A DNA stretch of 64,000 nt from the NCBI GenBank assembly GCA_024138025.1, contig JAMXBD010000206.1, positions 1,364,001-1,428,000 of the forward strand. The letters are read 5' to 3'. Numbering within the stretch: the stretch's first letter is position 1; every line of letters begins with the position of its first letter. Shown here piece by piece: positions 49,380 to 59,382 of this stretch. The notes below the pieces were generated by a model. That model saw only the letters and a program-made list of their open reading frames with translations, was not told the DNA's origin and made no database searches. The stretch is from Combretum micranthum. Its lineage: Eukaryota; Streptophyta; Magnoliopsida; Myrtales; Combretaceae. Both the position numbers and the translations under genes were made by a program.

Positions 49380-50405
49380 TATAGTTATTACAAGAACACT
49401 CTTATAGAAATTAAACATTCAGAAATATTACTAAAAGACACTGTCGAAGACTCTTTCCCTATGATTTTCGATCTGCCTTCAACTGAGAATGTATTCGCCT
49501 TTTATAAAATAATTTTTACAAAGGAAAATAGTAAGAAGTGCTGCAGTAAAAAAGTGCCACATTAACCTACTGTTATAGTAAAATAAGTGCTACAGTACCT
49601 ACTGCTATAGTGTTGCTACAGTATTACCATCCTACTGTATTTTCCTTTTTGCATTCTCCGTGTCTTCTTTCCGTTTTCTTCCATTATCTTCTCCTTTTGT
49701 CTGATTTCCTTTTTGCTTTCTTTTATCTTTTCCTGTTTTGCCTGTGATCATTTGATAAAATCTCTCTCTTTCTCTTTTCATATTACTCATGGAACCTATC
49801 TACATCTTCTTATCCTTCCATTTCCTCATCCTCATCCTTAGTATAATTGGGATCATATGGGTTGTCCTTTTCATCCAGTTCATTTTCCATTTTATGGCTT
49901 TCACAATGTGTCTTTAATTTGTTTCATATTGTGGCCATAATGCTCCTTTTTGTTTTGAGAAGATAAATTTCATCTTACTGGTTTCAATAAGATGAAATTC
50001 TGGATCTTCTGTCATATACATCCTCATTTTATCAGCAATGTATAGGTTCAACTATTGCTCTAAACTGTTTGTTGATTCCAACCTATGAATCTTTTGAAGG
50101 ATTGAAACCTTTCCTTCTATTGGAGAAATTTAAAACCAAGTTATTGCTGGTCTGGATTCAAATTTTAATCATTTATGTGGTATTGCCTTTATTTTTTCAT
50201 AATATTTAACGAGGATATCATGTTCCCATTCTATTTTCATTAAGGCTATCAATGCTTCATGGAATACTCTTCTCATTGGTTTGGCTATAAATTGTGGAAA
50301 TATGACCACAATTTCTATAATGAGTTTGTAATCCAGGAGCATAATAGGATAAAAATAGGAGGTAATAGTTTCTTTCATCTTCGTCATTTTAAGAATCCAA
50401 TGCAT
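49380..50405 (-). pseudogene. Possible inverted pararetroviral 3' part with promoter-like region
   Basis: Read on the minus strand, 50405-50169 is open for 78 codons. Matching open pieces continue with stops and shifts to about 49800, ending in an acidic stretch (NPYDPNYTKDEDEE). I do not recognise a domain. After it come five TACTGTAGCA-like motifs (49539-49623), a TATAAAAGG box (49499-49507) and a leader-like stretch. This order, end of a polyprotein followed by a promoter, would fit the end of a pararetrovirus genome meeting the plus-strand viral block head to head near 50405. It could equally be an unrelated retroelement. Confidence 0.3.
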
Positions 50406-50529
50406 TTGTTGTATTCAGATCATAGACAATTAAATAACATTGTAGATTTAATTATATATTTTAATGCAACAGTTCACAAAAATTTAAACACTTTGTACAA
50501 GGCTTATAACCATCTAGGAGAATGGATGA
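50406..50529 (+). pseudogene. Endogenous badnavirus-type ORF1 remnant (3' part)
   Basis: In badnaviruses ORF1 encodes a small protein of uncertain, probably virion-associated, role. Here the last part is open, with a leucine/tyrosine-rich helical look (NNIVDLIIYF, HKNLNTLYKAYNHLGEW). It reaches an ATGA at 50526-50529, the type of stop/start overlap these viruses use between ORFs. The open frame itself runs on in the ORF2 phase, so one frameshift separates it from the expected ORF1 stop. The reading frame extends up to a stop near 50239, but upstream of about 50405 I cannot tell which strand was coding. The call rests mainly on position before ORF2 and ORF3. Confidence 0.5.
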
Positions 50530-50782
50530 CAAGGAAAGATAAACAAGTAAAGGAGGTAATAAAAAAAGATAGATTACATAAAGAAGACACAGGTTGATAT
50601 AGAAAGGGAATTGAAGTAGTTAGAACATATAAAGACTATTAGACAAACACAAAAGGAAGAAGTAAGAAATAATCAATAATTAGTAATAAAAGAAGCTAAA
50701 GAAAGAAGCCAAAAGGTTAGCTGGATTAGAAAAAAGTACGGAAAAAATGGTACAAGAAATAAAGAAGACATTCTTAGGATGA
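50526..50782 (+). pseudogene. Endogenous badnavirus-type ORF2 remnant
   Basis: Badnaviral ORF2 encodes a small, basic, coiled-coil, nucleic-acid-binding protein. The region opens at ATG 50526 with a lysine-rich segment (KDKQVKEVIKKDRLHKED), breaks at a TGA (50595-50597), continues in other phases with at least two more stops, and ends with a heptad-like AKRLAGLEKSTEKMVQEI followed by FLG and the stop TGA at 50780-50782. That stop overlaps the ORF3 ATG (50779-50781) as ATGA, a badnavirus-like arrangement. Length, about 85 codons, is on the short side for the family. Confidence 0.65.
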
Positions 50783-51589
50783 CCAGTCATGGTAGTCTAG
50801 ATGCAAATAGAGATTACATATTTGCCTTAGAAGATACAAAGGAATTTACACAACAACATATAGGGTTTTGTGGAAATATAGAACCGATAAATGATATTAT
50901 AAGGTTAATAATTAGACAAAATAATACAATTATAGCATTATTGGTTAGGCTTCATCAAAAAGTCAACATTTTAAGTCATAGCTTAGAAGAAGTTTTGAAA
51001 GGAAAAGGCATAGAAGGAAATAGTTATCAAAAGGAGTTAGATGAGATAATAGGTAGACTAGAAAGGTTACCAATTGAAAGAAAAGCAAATAAACCCAAAG
51101 CTTATTTATGAAAGGAGTGTGGAAGACTCTTTCAAAGTAAACATATTTCAAGAACCACAGGAACCAGAAGAAACTAAGATTATAAACAAAAGTAAGGAAA
51201 GGAATAATAGACAAGGAAATAGGTATAACAAGCAAGATAATGCATGGTTTCTAGACAGATTTAGACCATTCATAGGAGAATCACATATTTTACAATCCCT
51301 AAGACCTAATACAGCTCTATAGAAGTTACCTCTATGGTACGAATACAAGATAGAACAAACATTGGAAGAAGAAGATAGGGAGATAATATGGTATATTTGG
51401 AAGAAGCAGTACACATAGACATGGATGTAGAGATTTATTCAAACCATGCCATTACTCTTTTAAATCCTAGAAGGTTATACCAAGCAGGAATCTTAAGCTG
51501 GAGACCAAGATTGTTTAAGTCAAATAAGAAGAAAGGATTTCAGTCACAACAGGACTATTAAATATAAGATTAGTCACAAAAGAATTTTT

Positions 51590-52013
51590 AAGGCAGCTAA
51601 AAAAGTCAAGAGAAACTTTAGTCCACCTTAGACTAATAGTCATAGAATTAGAGGATTAATTAAGAGAAAAGGTAGGAGGAAAGGTTTTGGTAATGTTAAT
51701 GGATAAATCATGGAAAGGTGGTATAAGAAAGGCTATGTTTTCAACCATAGAAATAAATGTAAACAGTGGAAAGGGACTGTTTCATTATGCACCTAATTTT
51801 ATAGTATCTATAAAAAATCTTAGTAATATTGAAATAGGACTTCAAGGCAAAGGATATGGGGATCACATAGGTGAAAACTTGCTTATCTTTATTTGTAAAA
51901 CAACAAATAATAGTGAGATATCATATAAGCTTAATATCAGAGGAATTATAGATGCAATGGTAACAAAAGGACTGAATATGATAAAGCCAATGGAAATAGA
52001 TTCTTATTCTTAA
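51590..52013 (+). pseudogene. Viral movement-protein domain (30K-type) remnant
   Basis: The longest uninterrupted viral piece is 51687-52013. It has the movement-protein pattern of badnaviruses: DKSWKGG, a KAMFSTIEINVNSGKGL strand pair, a YAPNFIVSIKNLSNIEI segment, then GENLLIF and a late YKLNIRGIIDAM. In plants such proteins open plasmodesmata for spread. The preceding bases 51590-51686 continue the same frame apart from one TAA (51657-51659), giving a leucine/lysine-rich lead-in. It is part of the dead ORF3. Confidence 0.75.
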
Positions 52014-53419
52014 GAAGGGGAAGAATAGAACGTAAATAGGAATATGGAAAGTGAAACACAAAGGCTCCTACAAGAAGTTTGATATACTCAAACCTAGATG
52101 CACATATTCATTGAGATTAAGGTCTTATGATGATAAACCAAGATTCACAGGTGATAAGGATAACGTATCAGAAAATTTTATAACACAATTAAGAAGATAA
52201 AGGAAATGGGAAAGTATGTTAATGCTAGGTAGAATTCCTACGAATAGGAGACAAAGACTAATAAATAGAGTCTTAAAAAGGAAGAAGATGATACAAATGA
52301 GGAAGAGTCATTAAAAACAATTCAATATTGGGAAGATGGTTTTTTGATAGGAATCCTTTTGAAATATGGTTAAAATAAAAAGGAATTTTATGAGAAATGT
52401 AAGAAGTAAGGTTTAAAAAGAAGAAAGAGCAAGGAAATGTTTATTGTTTTGGAAAGGAAAATAAAGAAAGGGAGATTTTATTAGAACTAGTAGAAGAAGT
52501 GATGCAAATAGAGTAATACTTTGAGTTTAGGTAAGATTTTGAATGAGAAATAAGTTCATAAGGAGATATTGAGACCATAGAAAAAAAACACATGTGTCTG
52601 AAAATGTTATGATGGATAACAATGAAGATATAGGGTCAAATACACTTCTTACTATAGTAACACATAGAGGACATGTGGGAAGGAATCCCAACCAAGGTAC
52701 CTTATACTCAATATATTGAAAGAAAACCAGGTGATAGGATGTACAAAGGAAAAAGAATGTCAGTTGAAACACTAGATTAAAGGAATTTGATAAATAATGG
52801 AAGGATACTAAATATAAGTGCACATGATCTGTAAAGTTGGCGACCTCTAGTTGATAATTAGATACAAATGGTTGTCAGGGCATGAAGAGATAGTCCTTTA
52901 ATAGGAGAAACAGATCAAATGTACATATATTTAGAATCTTTCTGAGAAGAAACTGCAAGAACAATGTGGGAATCTTATAAGAAAAATTTTTCATAAGATG
53001 TAGCCACATATAAAGCTTTAGAGGTAAATCCATAAAATTTTTGTAGTAAGATAAGGGTAGTATTAACAAGAGAAGCACCACAAATTGATGGGTGTGACCA
53101 ACAAGGGGATGCTATAAGGAATTTAGAACAGTAACAAATAAAGGATAGTTATTTTGTTAAAATGTATATACATGAATTTTTCTATAATTACACAATTGCT
53201 GGCTACTATTATGAAAAATTGATAGCAGAGAAGTTGTTTTAAAAGTTATCAAGACCATTAAGAGCAGTATTGTATAAAGAGTACAAGGAAAAGGTAGAAC
53301 CAACTCTAAGAGAAGAGTTAAGTAACTTAGGTTTAAGGATAAAATTTCTTGTAAATCAGGTAATTAAAAGGAGGAAATTACAATTCCTATCAAACTATTT
53401 ATACTCCACAAGTTTATGG

Positions 53420-54010
53420 AATAAGAGAAAGAAATAAAAGGAAGCCAAAACCAAAGTGTAGGCCTAAAAAGAAATACTTTGCAAAGAAAAGTAGGGCAAG
53501 GAAGCCATGGTTAAAGTAAGATAGACATGCAAGGAAATACAATAAAAACAGGGTTTAGAAAAATAAATTAAAGTGTTATACTTGTAATGAGGAAGGACAT
53601 ATGGCTAAGACATGTCCTAAAAGGCATAATAGTAATACTATGACACGTATTTTAATAGAGTGTATGAATGAAGATATATTAGTTTTCTTAAATCAAAGTT
53701 ATTATAATCCTTACAAAGAACAAATAGGGATAAAGTATCAAAATGAAAAGGTTAAACTTCTAAATAGGATGTTACAAGATATAGGAAATACAATGATGAA
53801 TACAGGAGAAAACATAGAGAACTGTAGGCATAATTGGACTCAAGGAATTGGATCAGAAGACCACCCATGCAAATTTTGTTCTGGATATCCGATAACCAAA
53901 CTCATATATTAGTGCAGAAGCTGTATGGTGGAATCCTGTAAAATATGCTTGGAACACAGAAATGAAATATTTCAATTTAATGAAAGGATTATAGTCAACA
54001 GGAGTTTTAA
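53420..54010 (+). pseudogene. Viral coat-protein C-terminal region with zinc knuckle and badnavirus Cys motif
   Basis: A basic stretch (about 53435-53520, rich in K/R, two stops) precedes the zinc knuckle CYTCNEEGHMAKTC (about 53578-53619), a perfect C-x2-C-x4-H-x4-C. After about 85 codons comes C-x2-C-x11-C-x2-C-x4-C-x2-C at about 53878-53957 (CKFC ... CRSC MVES CKIC). This second motif is described as characteristic of badnaviruses and close relatives, and its spacing is exact here. One position of the x11 is an in-frame TAG (53910-53912). The reading continues to a stop at about 54019, followed by a short coil-like EELHEIKEWLTSLEKE piece. Confidence 0.85.
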
Positions 54011-54199
54011 TAAGATACAATAGGAGAAACTATAATGAGAATAGAAAGGATAGAAGAAGAGCTACATGAAATAAAAGAATGGCTAACAAGTTTAGAAAAG
54101 GAAAGATAAAGGACAATGTGAACAAAGGGATAATAATAAGAGATGAAGGAAATGACCATGATGATACAATGAGAAGTTCCATATCTATATCCCAAGTTT

Positions 54200-56402
54200 G
54201 AAAATAATCACTTTTGTACGTTGAAAACTTCCTTGAATAAACTAGACTCGTACATACATCATATCATAGTAGTATATATAATAACGGTTCGTGATTCATG
54301 CATAATCATAGTGATGTTGCTTAAGTTCATATCTTGCAAAAATGGCCTTGATGGTTTAATTAGGATCTTTATACTGTCATAAACTTGCTAAGTTCATAAT
54401 AAAACTTATTCCTAATGGTTTAAACTTTTCTTAAAAATAAGATTTATTATTTATTTGACAAAATATGGATAATGTGGGTCCTAAATAATTTTCATAAATC
54501 ATCATTTTTCTAACTTACTAGTTTAATGCCTCAGAAAATGAAGTTAGTTAGAAAAATTCTTATTACTTGACAATAATACTATTAACAAATTTTTAGGTAA
54601 GAAAAAAAAAAAAATCAAATTTTGCCTCCTTTAGCATTTTAGCCTTTCTATGGTTTATTCACATTTTTATTATTCTAAAAAAATTATCTTTTAGTAATTT
54701 CTTATGAGAAAAGTCGAGTTTTTAGTTTTTCCAATTAACTTATAATTTTGGCATTTTAAGAAAAATAGAGTGATAATTTAGTTTTCAAAATTTCCATTTC
54801 ACACATGTCTTCCATGTTCTAAAAATAAATTTTTAAGTCATGAATTTTGTCAAAACAGGATTTGTCAAATTTTTAAGAGTTAAGACAACATCAATATGAG
54901 CATGAACACAAAACAACATAAGTATTAGAAATCATAAAATAAGGAGAATAATATAAGCAAAATAAGAAGATGGGAGCCTTAGCTCTAAAATCAAGGCTCC
55001 CCAAGACTTGAAGTGATTCCAATCTCATAAATAACAAAATAAGCCAAGATTGGGAGTCTTAGACTATATAATAAGGCTCCTCGAGACTTGAATATTTCCA
55101 GTCTCATAATAAAGAAAATAACTAAAGCATTAAAATAAAGATTTGAGAGCCTCAGACTATAACAAGGGTCCTGGAACTTGAATATGGATAAGTCCAAGAC
55201 TAGAGATGGACTAGTCCTTTTGATGACTTGAAGTGGACAAGTCTTGAGCAAAATAGTAAAAGCAACAAACAAATAAAACGTAAATAAATGTTAGGTTAGT
55301 GAGCTATATGCTCTTATAGATATAAATATGCACATAGCTATATTTATAAATATAGATATTTAGGTTAGATGATAAAATAAAAGAACAAAAACAAGATCTT
55401 AACAAGATTGATAACTCGACATGGTATTGGTTTCATTCTAGAATTATTCTTCTTCTTTTTAAGCAACATAAAAGGGTATATATAAGGAATGATGCATGAA
55501 AACTTGACTATAATCAACTAAGATTTTATGGGAGAGGTGTTTACCTCCAAAAGATGAATCAAATGATGTGTTTAAGTTTGAAAAATGGGAGGGGCAGTAG
55601 CAGCAAGAATCATGCTAGAACAAGGAAAAAAAAAGAGAGAGAAAAGAAGAGAGAAAAAAGAAAAATGAGAGGAGATGTATGGTGTGAAATGTCAGGCATG
55701 TAGGGGTGTATATAGAGGTAGCATTGGAGATTCATGTGTATAAAATGAATTAAAAAAAGTAAAAGAAAATGAAGCTACCTTTGGGGATGCAGCAGGCGTG
55801 AAATCAAAGCAAGAAGAGGGAGAAGAAGGGAAAAAATCAAATGTAAGGTGACAATTTGACATCATGCATAGTAAAATGTAAATATAGGTTATAGGCTAGC
55901 TTTGCAAGGATTCTTCATGAAGATTCTTGAGAAGATATGGCAACTATGGTTTTGCCGCAAATTTAAGAGCAGATAATGATAAATAGTAATAATAAAATAT
56001 CAGATAAGTTACCGGTAGATGTAAAATATGCGTATATATGAGCTGAAAAATTTTTATCTGATATTTTATGGATACCTTAATATTTTTTTAGTATGAATTT
56101 ATTTTCGGGATATTATATCTTGTTTTACATGTTTGCAGTCGGATACGGAAATTGATCCCATAAAGGCCTGAAACGATCGAATTTTTGGGATATATGATCT
56201 TTTTAGGGTTTATATGATTTTTATGAATCGTAATTTGAGTCTATCTCATTTTTAATTTTTATCTCATATTTTAGGACTCTAACAACTGCTCGAGCAAATC
56301 TATCGGCTGACCTATTCTAACTTCTAGAGTCTGAATTTTTGAAACCAACTTTAAATGTATATAAAACTACCGTAAAATCTAGGGGTTTACACCTCGAAAC
56401 CT
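54200..56402. mobile_element. LTR-retrotransposon debris with minisatellite units
   Basis: Non-coding DNA with AT-rich and GC-richer alternation typical of long plant LTRs. About 80-bp degenerate units (54965-55260) and a GGTTAGTGAGCTATATG-type block near 55293 recur at 63770-64000 in the same orientation. No boundaries could be set. Confidence 0.5.
54965..55260 (+). repeat. Degenerate tandem repeat, three to four units of about 80 bp
   Basis: Each unit carries GGGAGYCTTAGACT-like, AAGGCTCC(T/C)CGAGACTTG and TCCAGTCTCATAA-like blocks (near 54972, 55050 and 55145, with a weaker unit near 55203). Related units occur inverted at 56935-57065 and direct at 63835-63900. The motif is probably part of an LTR regulatory region. 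The 93-codon minus-strand frame over it is a by-product. Confidence 0.7.
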
Positions 56403-59382
56403 TGTAACACCAATGGGCCTAAGAAGGGCCCACTACTCGCAACTTCCTGATTTCCCAGATAGGTAACGAGACCCATGGATCCACCAAGGAATATCGTGTA
56501 CGATCTCCCCATGAATGCTTATCTCGAAAAGGTTCATCGAGCTCATCAAATTGACTAACCAGCTAGCTCGACCTTATAGCCTCATAACCTCCAGTCACAC
56601 CCCGTAATCAGAGGAAGTGGGGGGACACAACCAATTCTACCACACTCTAAGAAGCATAGCTCCTTAACTCAGGTATCCTCAGCACCTCGGATCCATGTCG
56701 GTTGCTGGGAAGAAATATGTCCTAGTATGACCCTAAACACCATAAATACCCCATTTACCTAGAAGGCAGTGGAGGATGATTTTACCTTATCACGGACACA
56801 TTGCTCTTACCCATGGACTAACTTAATTATCAGAGTGGCCATGCCGGGCAATGCCCCAATGCCCCATCTAACTGCTTTGTGTTTGTAGGAGCTATCTCTA
56901 CCAGTGAAAATTAGTTCATGTAACACAAGTTATACGGTGACTTGTCCATTTCAAACTCCCGAATAGCTTTATCTAAATCAAAGACTCCTATTTTTAATTT
57001 TCATGTTATCTTGGTGACTTATCCACTTTAAGTCCCGGAGAGCCTTCTCTTAAATCTAAGACTCCCAATTTACTTTATTTTATTTATTTTTCTTGTCAAC
57101 AAAATTTTATTCCTTTATGTTCATTGTTTAAGAATTTATTTTCTTTATGTTCATAAACAAGTGATGCTCGTAGTGATGTTGTTGAAAACTATAAAAACAA
57201 AATTTTGAACTAAATTGCCATGATGGGCAAAAGTTCTAAATTAAAAAGTAAGAACATGACAATGATCCTAAGATTATCATCACATTCACTTACTTATTTA
57301 GAAGGCCTAGCATAAAAGTGAGAGATTCATGAAGTTATGAACCTCCATGTATTGACAATATTTTGTTATGTAAAACATTTTCGAAAACCTATTTTTAAAT
57401 GCATGGAAAAACACCAAGAAAAAGAGAAATTTGAAAACAAACTGCATCTCCTATTTTTCCCAAAATGTCATAACATGTAGAAAATAAATAGGGATGTGAA
57501 ACTTTGATTTTTTCTTCCCTATACAACTTAGTTTTTGTAATATATAGATAAATAAATTATAAAAAAGGGTAAAAGTGTCATTTGATATATTATAAGAGGG
57601 TTTTATGGTTTACCTTAAAGTAAAGTCTTTTGATTTATCAAATGATAGAGATGTAATTGAAGATGGATTTTCACAGCTGCACGTCAGCAAGCAGGCTGCT
57701 AGCTTAAAATTCTACACTACCAATGTATGTCCTTTTACTGTGGCAGCGTAGAAGCCAGCTTTGAAATTAAAAAATTGTGTCTGAGTGGTAGGCCGCTAGC
57801 TCTGGTATATATGCCGCCGACGTACATGCCGGCCCAAATGTAAAAAATTTTTATTCGAGAGCAAATGGCTGCCGCTTTGGCAAGTACGCTTCCGGCCTTT
57901 GTTCAACGCCACCAGCTTTTCCTGCTCGGGAGATAAAGAGTTTTCATGAATTTCTTTATATCTTAGCATTATGTTTCCTCTCCAAAAACATTTCTAAACC
58001 TAAAAAAAACTCTCTATGTATGATCCTAGCATCAAAGGAGATTGAGAAGTCAAGTCAAGGTGAGTGAATCTCCTTCTTTTCTTTAAGATTTAAGGAATAT
58101 ATTAATTTCATAGGGTTTTTGTTAGTTTTGAAGGAGAAATTGAAGAAAAACCCTATATTGTTTGGAGATTTGGATTTTAGTGATCAAGAAGGATTAAGAA
58201 TAAAATTTTAGGTAAGTTTGAATCTTCTTAACCCATATGATTATATAGAAATGATTTCTGTTGAATTTGGTTCGATTTGTATCGAATGGAATTCTAGGGT
58301 TTAGAAGGATGGTTGAGAAAATATGTTCTTTTGGAGAAATCTTGTGTCTCAGTTAAGAAAAAGGTGTGGAACTATAATTCTGTTGAGATTAAGGTTTTAG
58401 GTGATGTTTGAATTAGGTTTATTTCATGGAAGATATGTATTGAAATCATTTTTGTTTGTGTGATCAAGGTTTTGGTGAATTACAGTTCTGTTCTTAGAAA
58501 TTGATTCAGGTACAAGCTTACCTTGCTTGCTGTATGTGCTTGTAGGCTTAGAATTGATAAATTGAACTAATTATATTTGATTTCTAATAAAATTTGATTG
58601 CTGCTTGTGCTTGGCTGCTATTAATAAAGACCAAGTAGATTGTGATGCTAACGCCGGTGTCCTGATGATCTGTGTGTCTCATTATCCCCAGTGGAGTTGT
58701 ATACATAAATGATTCCAGTAGTTTAGAAGTTGTGTGATGATGACACCAGGTGTGTATGGAGTACCCTATACCAATATATATATATTACCTATTTTCTATA
58801 CTCTGTGTTTTTAAGGAGTCATGAGTTACTTTGAGTTTAAAACTGGACTGCAAATTAAAAAGGTAACAATCTATGTTTGATGCATCAAAATAGGTTGTAT
58901 GTGATTGTGTACGATGTGTGCTCATGCGCTTAAGTTTGTGGTTTGTCATCCTAGGCTATTTTGCTCATTCTTTTATCTTTTTTAGGAACAGGTGAAGATC
59001 AAGTATTATGTGATTTATTTGGATATGATGTCTTTGTGGACTACGGGGGGGACGATAGTGGACCAGACTTCCCTGTTGATGTTTACAGATGTTGGTTTGG
59101 AAATAGATAAGTCTAGAAGATTTGATAGAACCTTTATGTTATCAAAATTTGAAAATAATTTTATGAAACTTTTTATTCTAATGTTTTAAGTTTGAATTAT
59201 ATTGGCTTTGGCTTTTGCTAACTATGTTGTTGGAAGATTTTTATATGATGTTTAAGAACAGGTAACTATTTATATGTGAGTATTGGAGATATATTTTTAG
59301 ATTATTGTTTCACAACCGTAGCATATGCATCTATGTTAAGGACATGTGGCAGATTGTAATGCCATTAGATTAGGACGTTACA
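56403..59382. mobile_element. Probable long LTR of a gypsy-type element, orientation uncertain
   Basis: The block begins TGTAACACC and ends GGACGTTACA, a short inverted end pair (TGTAAC/GTTACA) usual for plant gypsy LTRs. Inside are GC-richer parts (56400-56900, 57660-57930), minisatellite units (56935-57065) and long AT-rich parts. At 58980-59100 is a segment ending GGACGATAGTGGACCAGACT whose style recalls chromovirus (Tekay/Del) LTRs. Flanking 5-mers AACCT and GTTTT do not match, and no primer-binding site adjoins either end. The 65-codon frame at 58992-59189 is not a gene. Confidence 0.4.
56935..57065 (-). repeat. Inverted copies of the 54965-55260 minisatellite unit
   Basis: Two units about 77 bp apart read GGTGACTTGTCCATTTCAAA and GGTGACTTATCCACTTTAAG, each followed by a TCTAAGACTCC-like block. 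They are the reverse complement of the units at 54965-55260. Confidence 0.65.

Larger units (their letters stand above)
50779..54200 (+). pseudogene. Endogenous badnavirus-type ORF3 polyprotein, 5' half only
   Basis: ORF3 of badnaviruses is a polyprotein cut into movement protein, coat protein, protease, reverse transcriptase and RNase H. Here the N-terminal part (50779-51111) contains a helical DIIRLIIRQNNTIIALLVRL segment. Phase-shifted pieces follow at 51074-51322 and 51388-51561 (start of the movement domain, VEIYSNHAITLLNP). The movement core is at 51590-52013, and coat-region debris with many stops fills 52014-53580. The zinc knuckle and the second Cys motif close it. The frame changes several times (phase of 50779, then 51074, back, then 51687), so nothing like a full product could be made. 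No protease DTG/DSG, reverse transcriptase YxDD or RNase H signature is seen before unrelated sequence begins near 54200. Exact integration borders are uncertain. Confidence 0.8.

Noticed and set aside
49499..49507. A host gene promoter at the minus-strand TATA box
   Set aside because: No host coding sequence follows downstream on the minus strand; the context is repeat or viral.
50963..51414. Minus-strand frames opposite the viral ORFs
   Set aside because: They are shadows of the viral plus-strand frames.
54965..55260. CRISPR-like regular repeats
   Set aside because: Units are degenerate, without unique spacers, and the DNA is from a plant nucleus.
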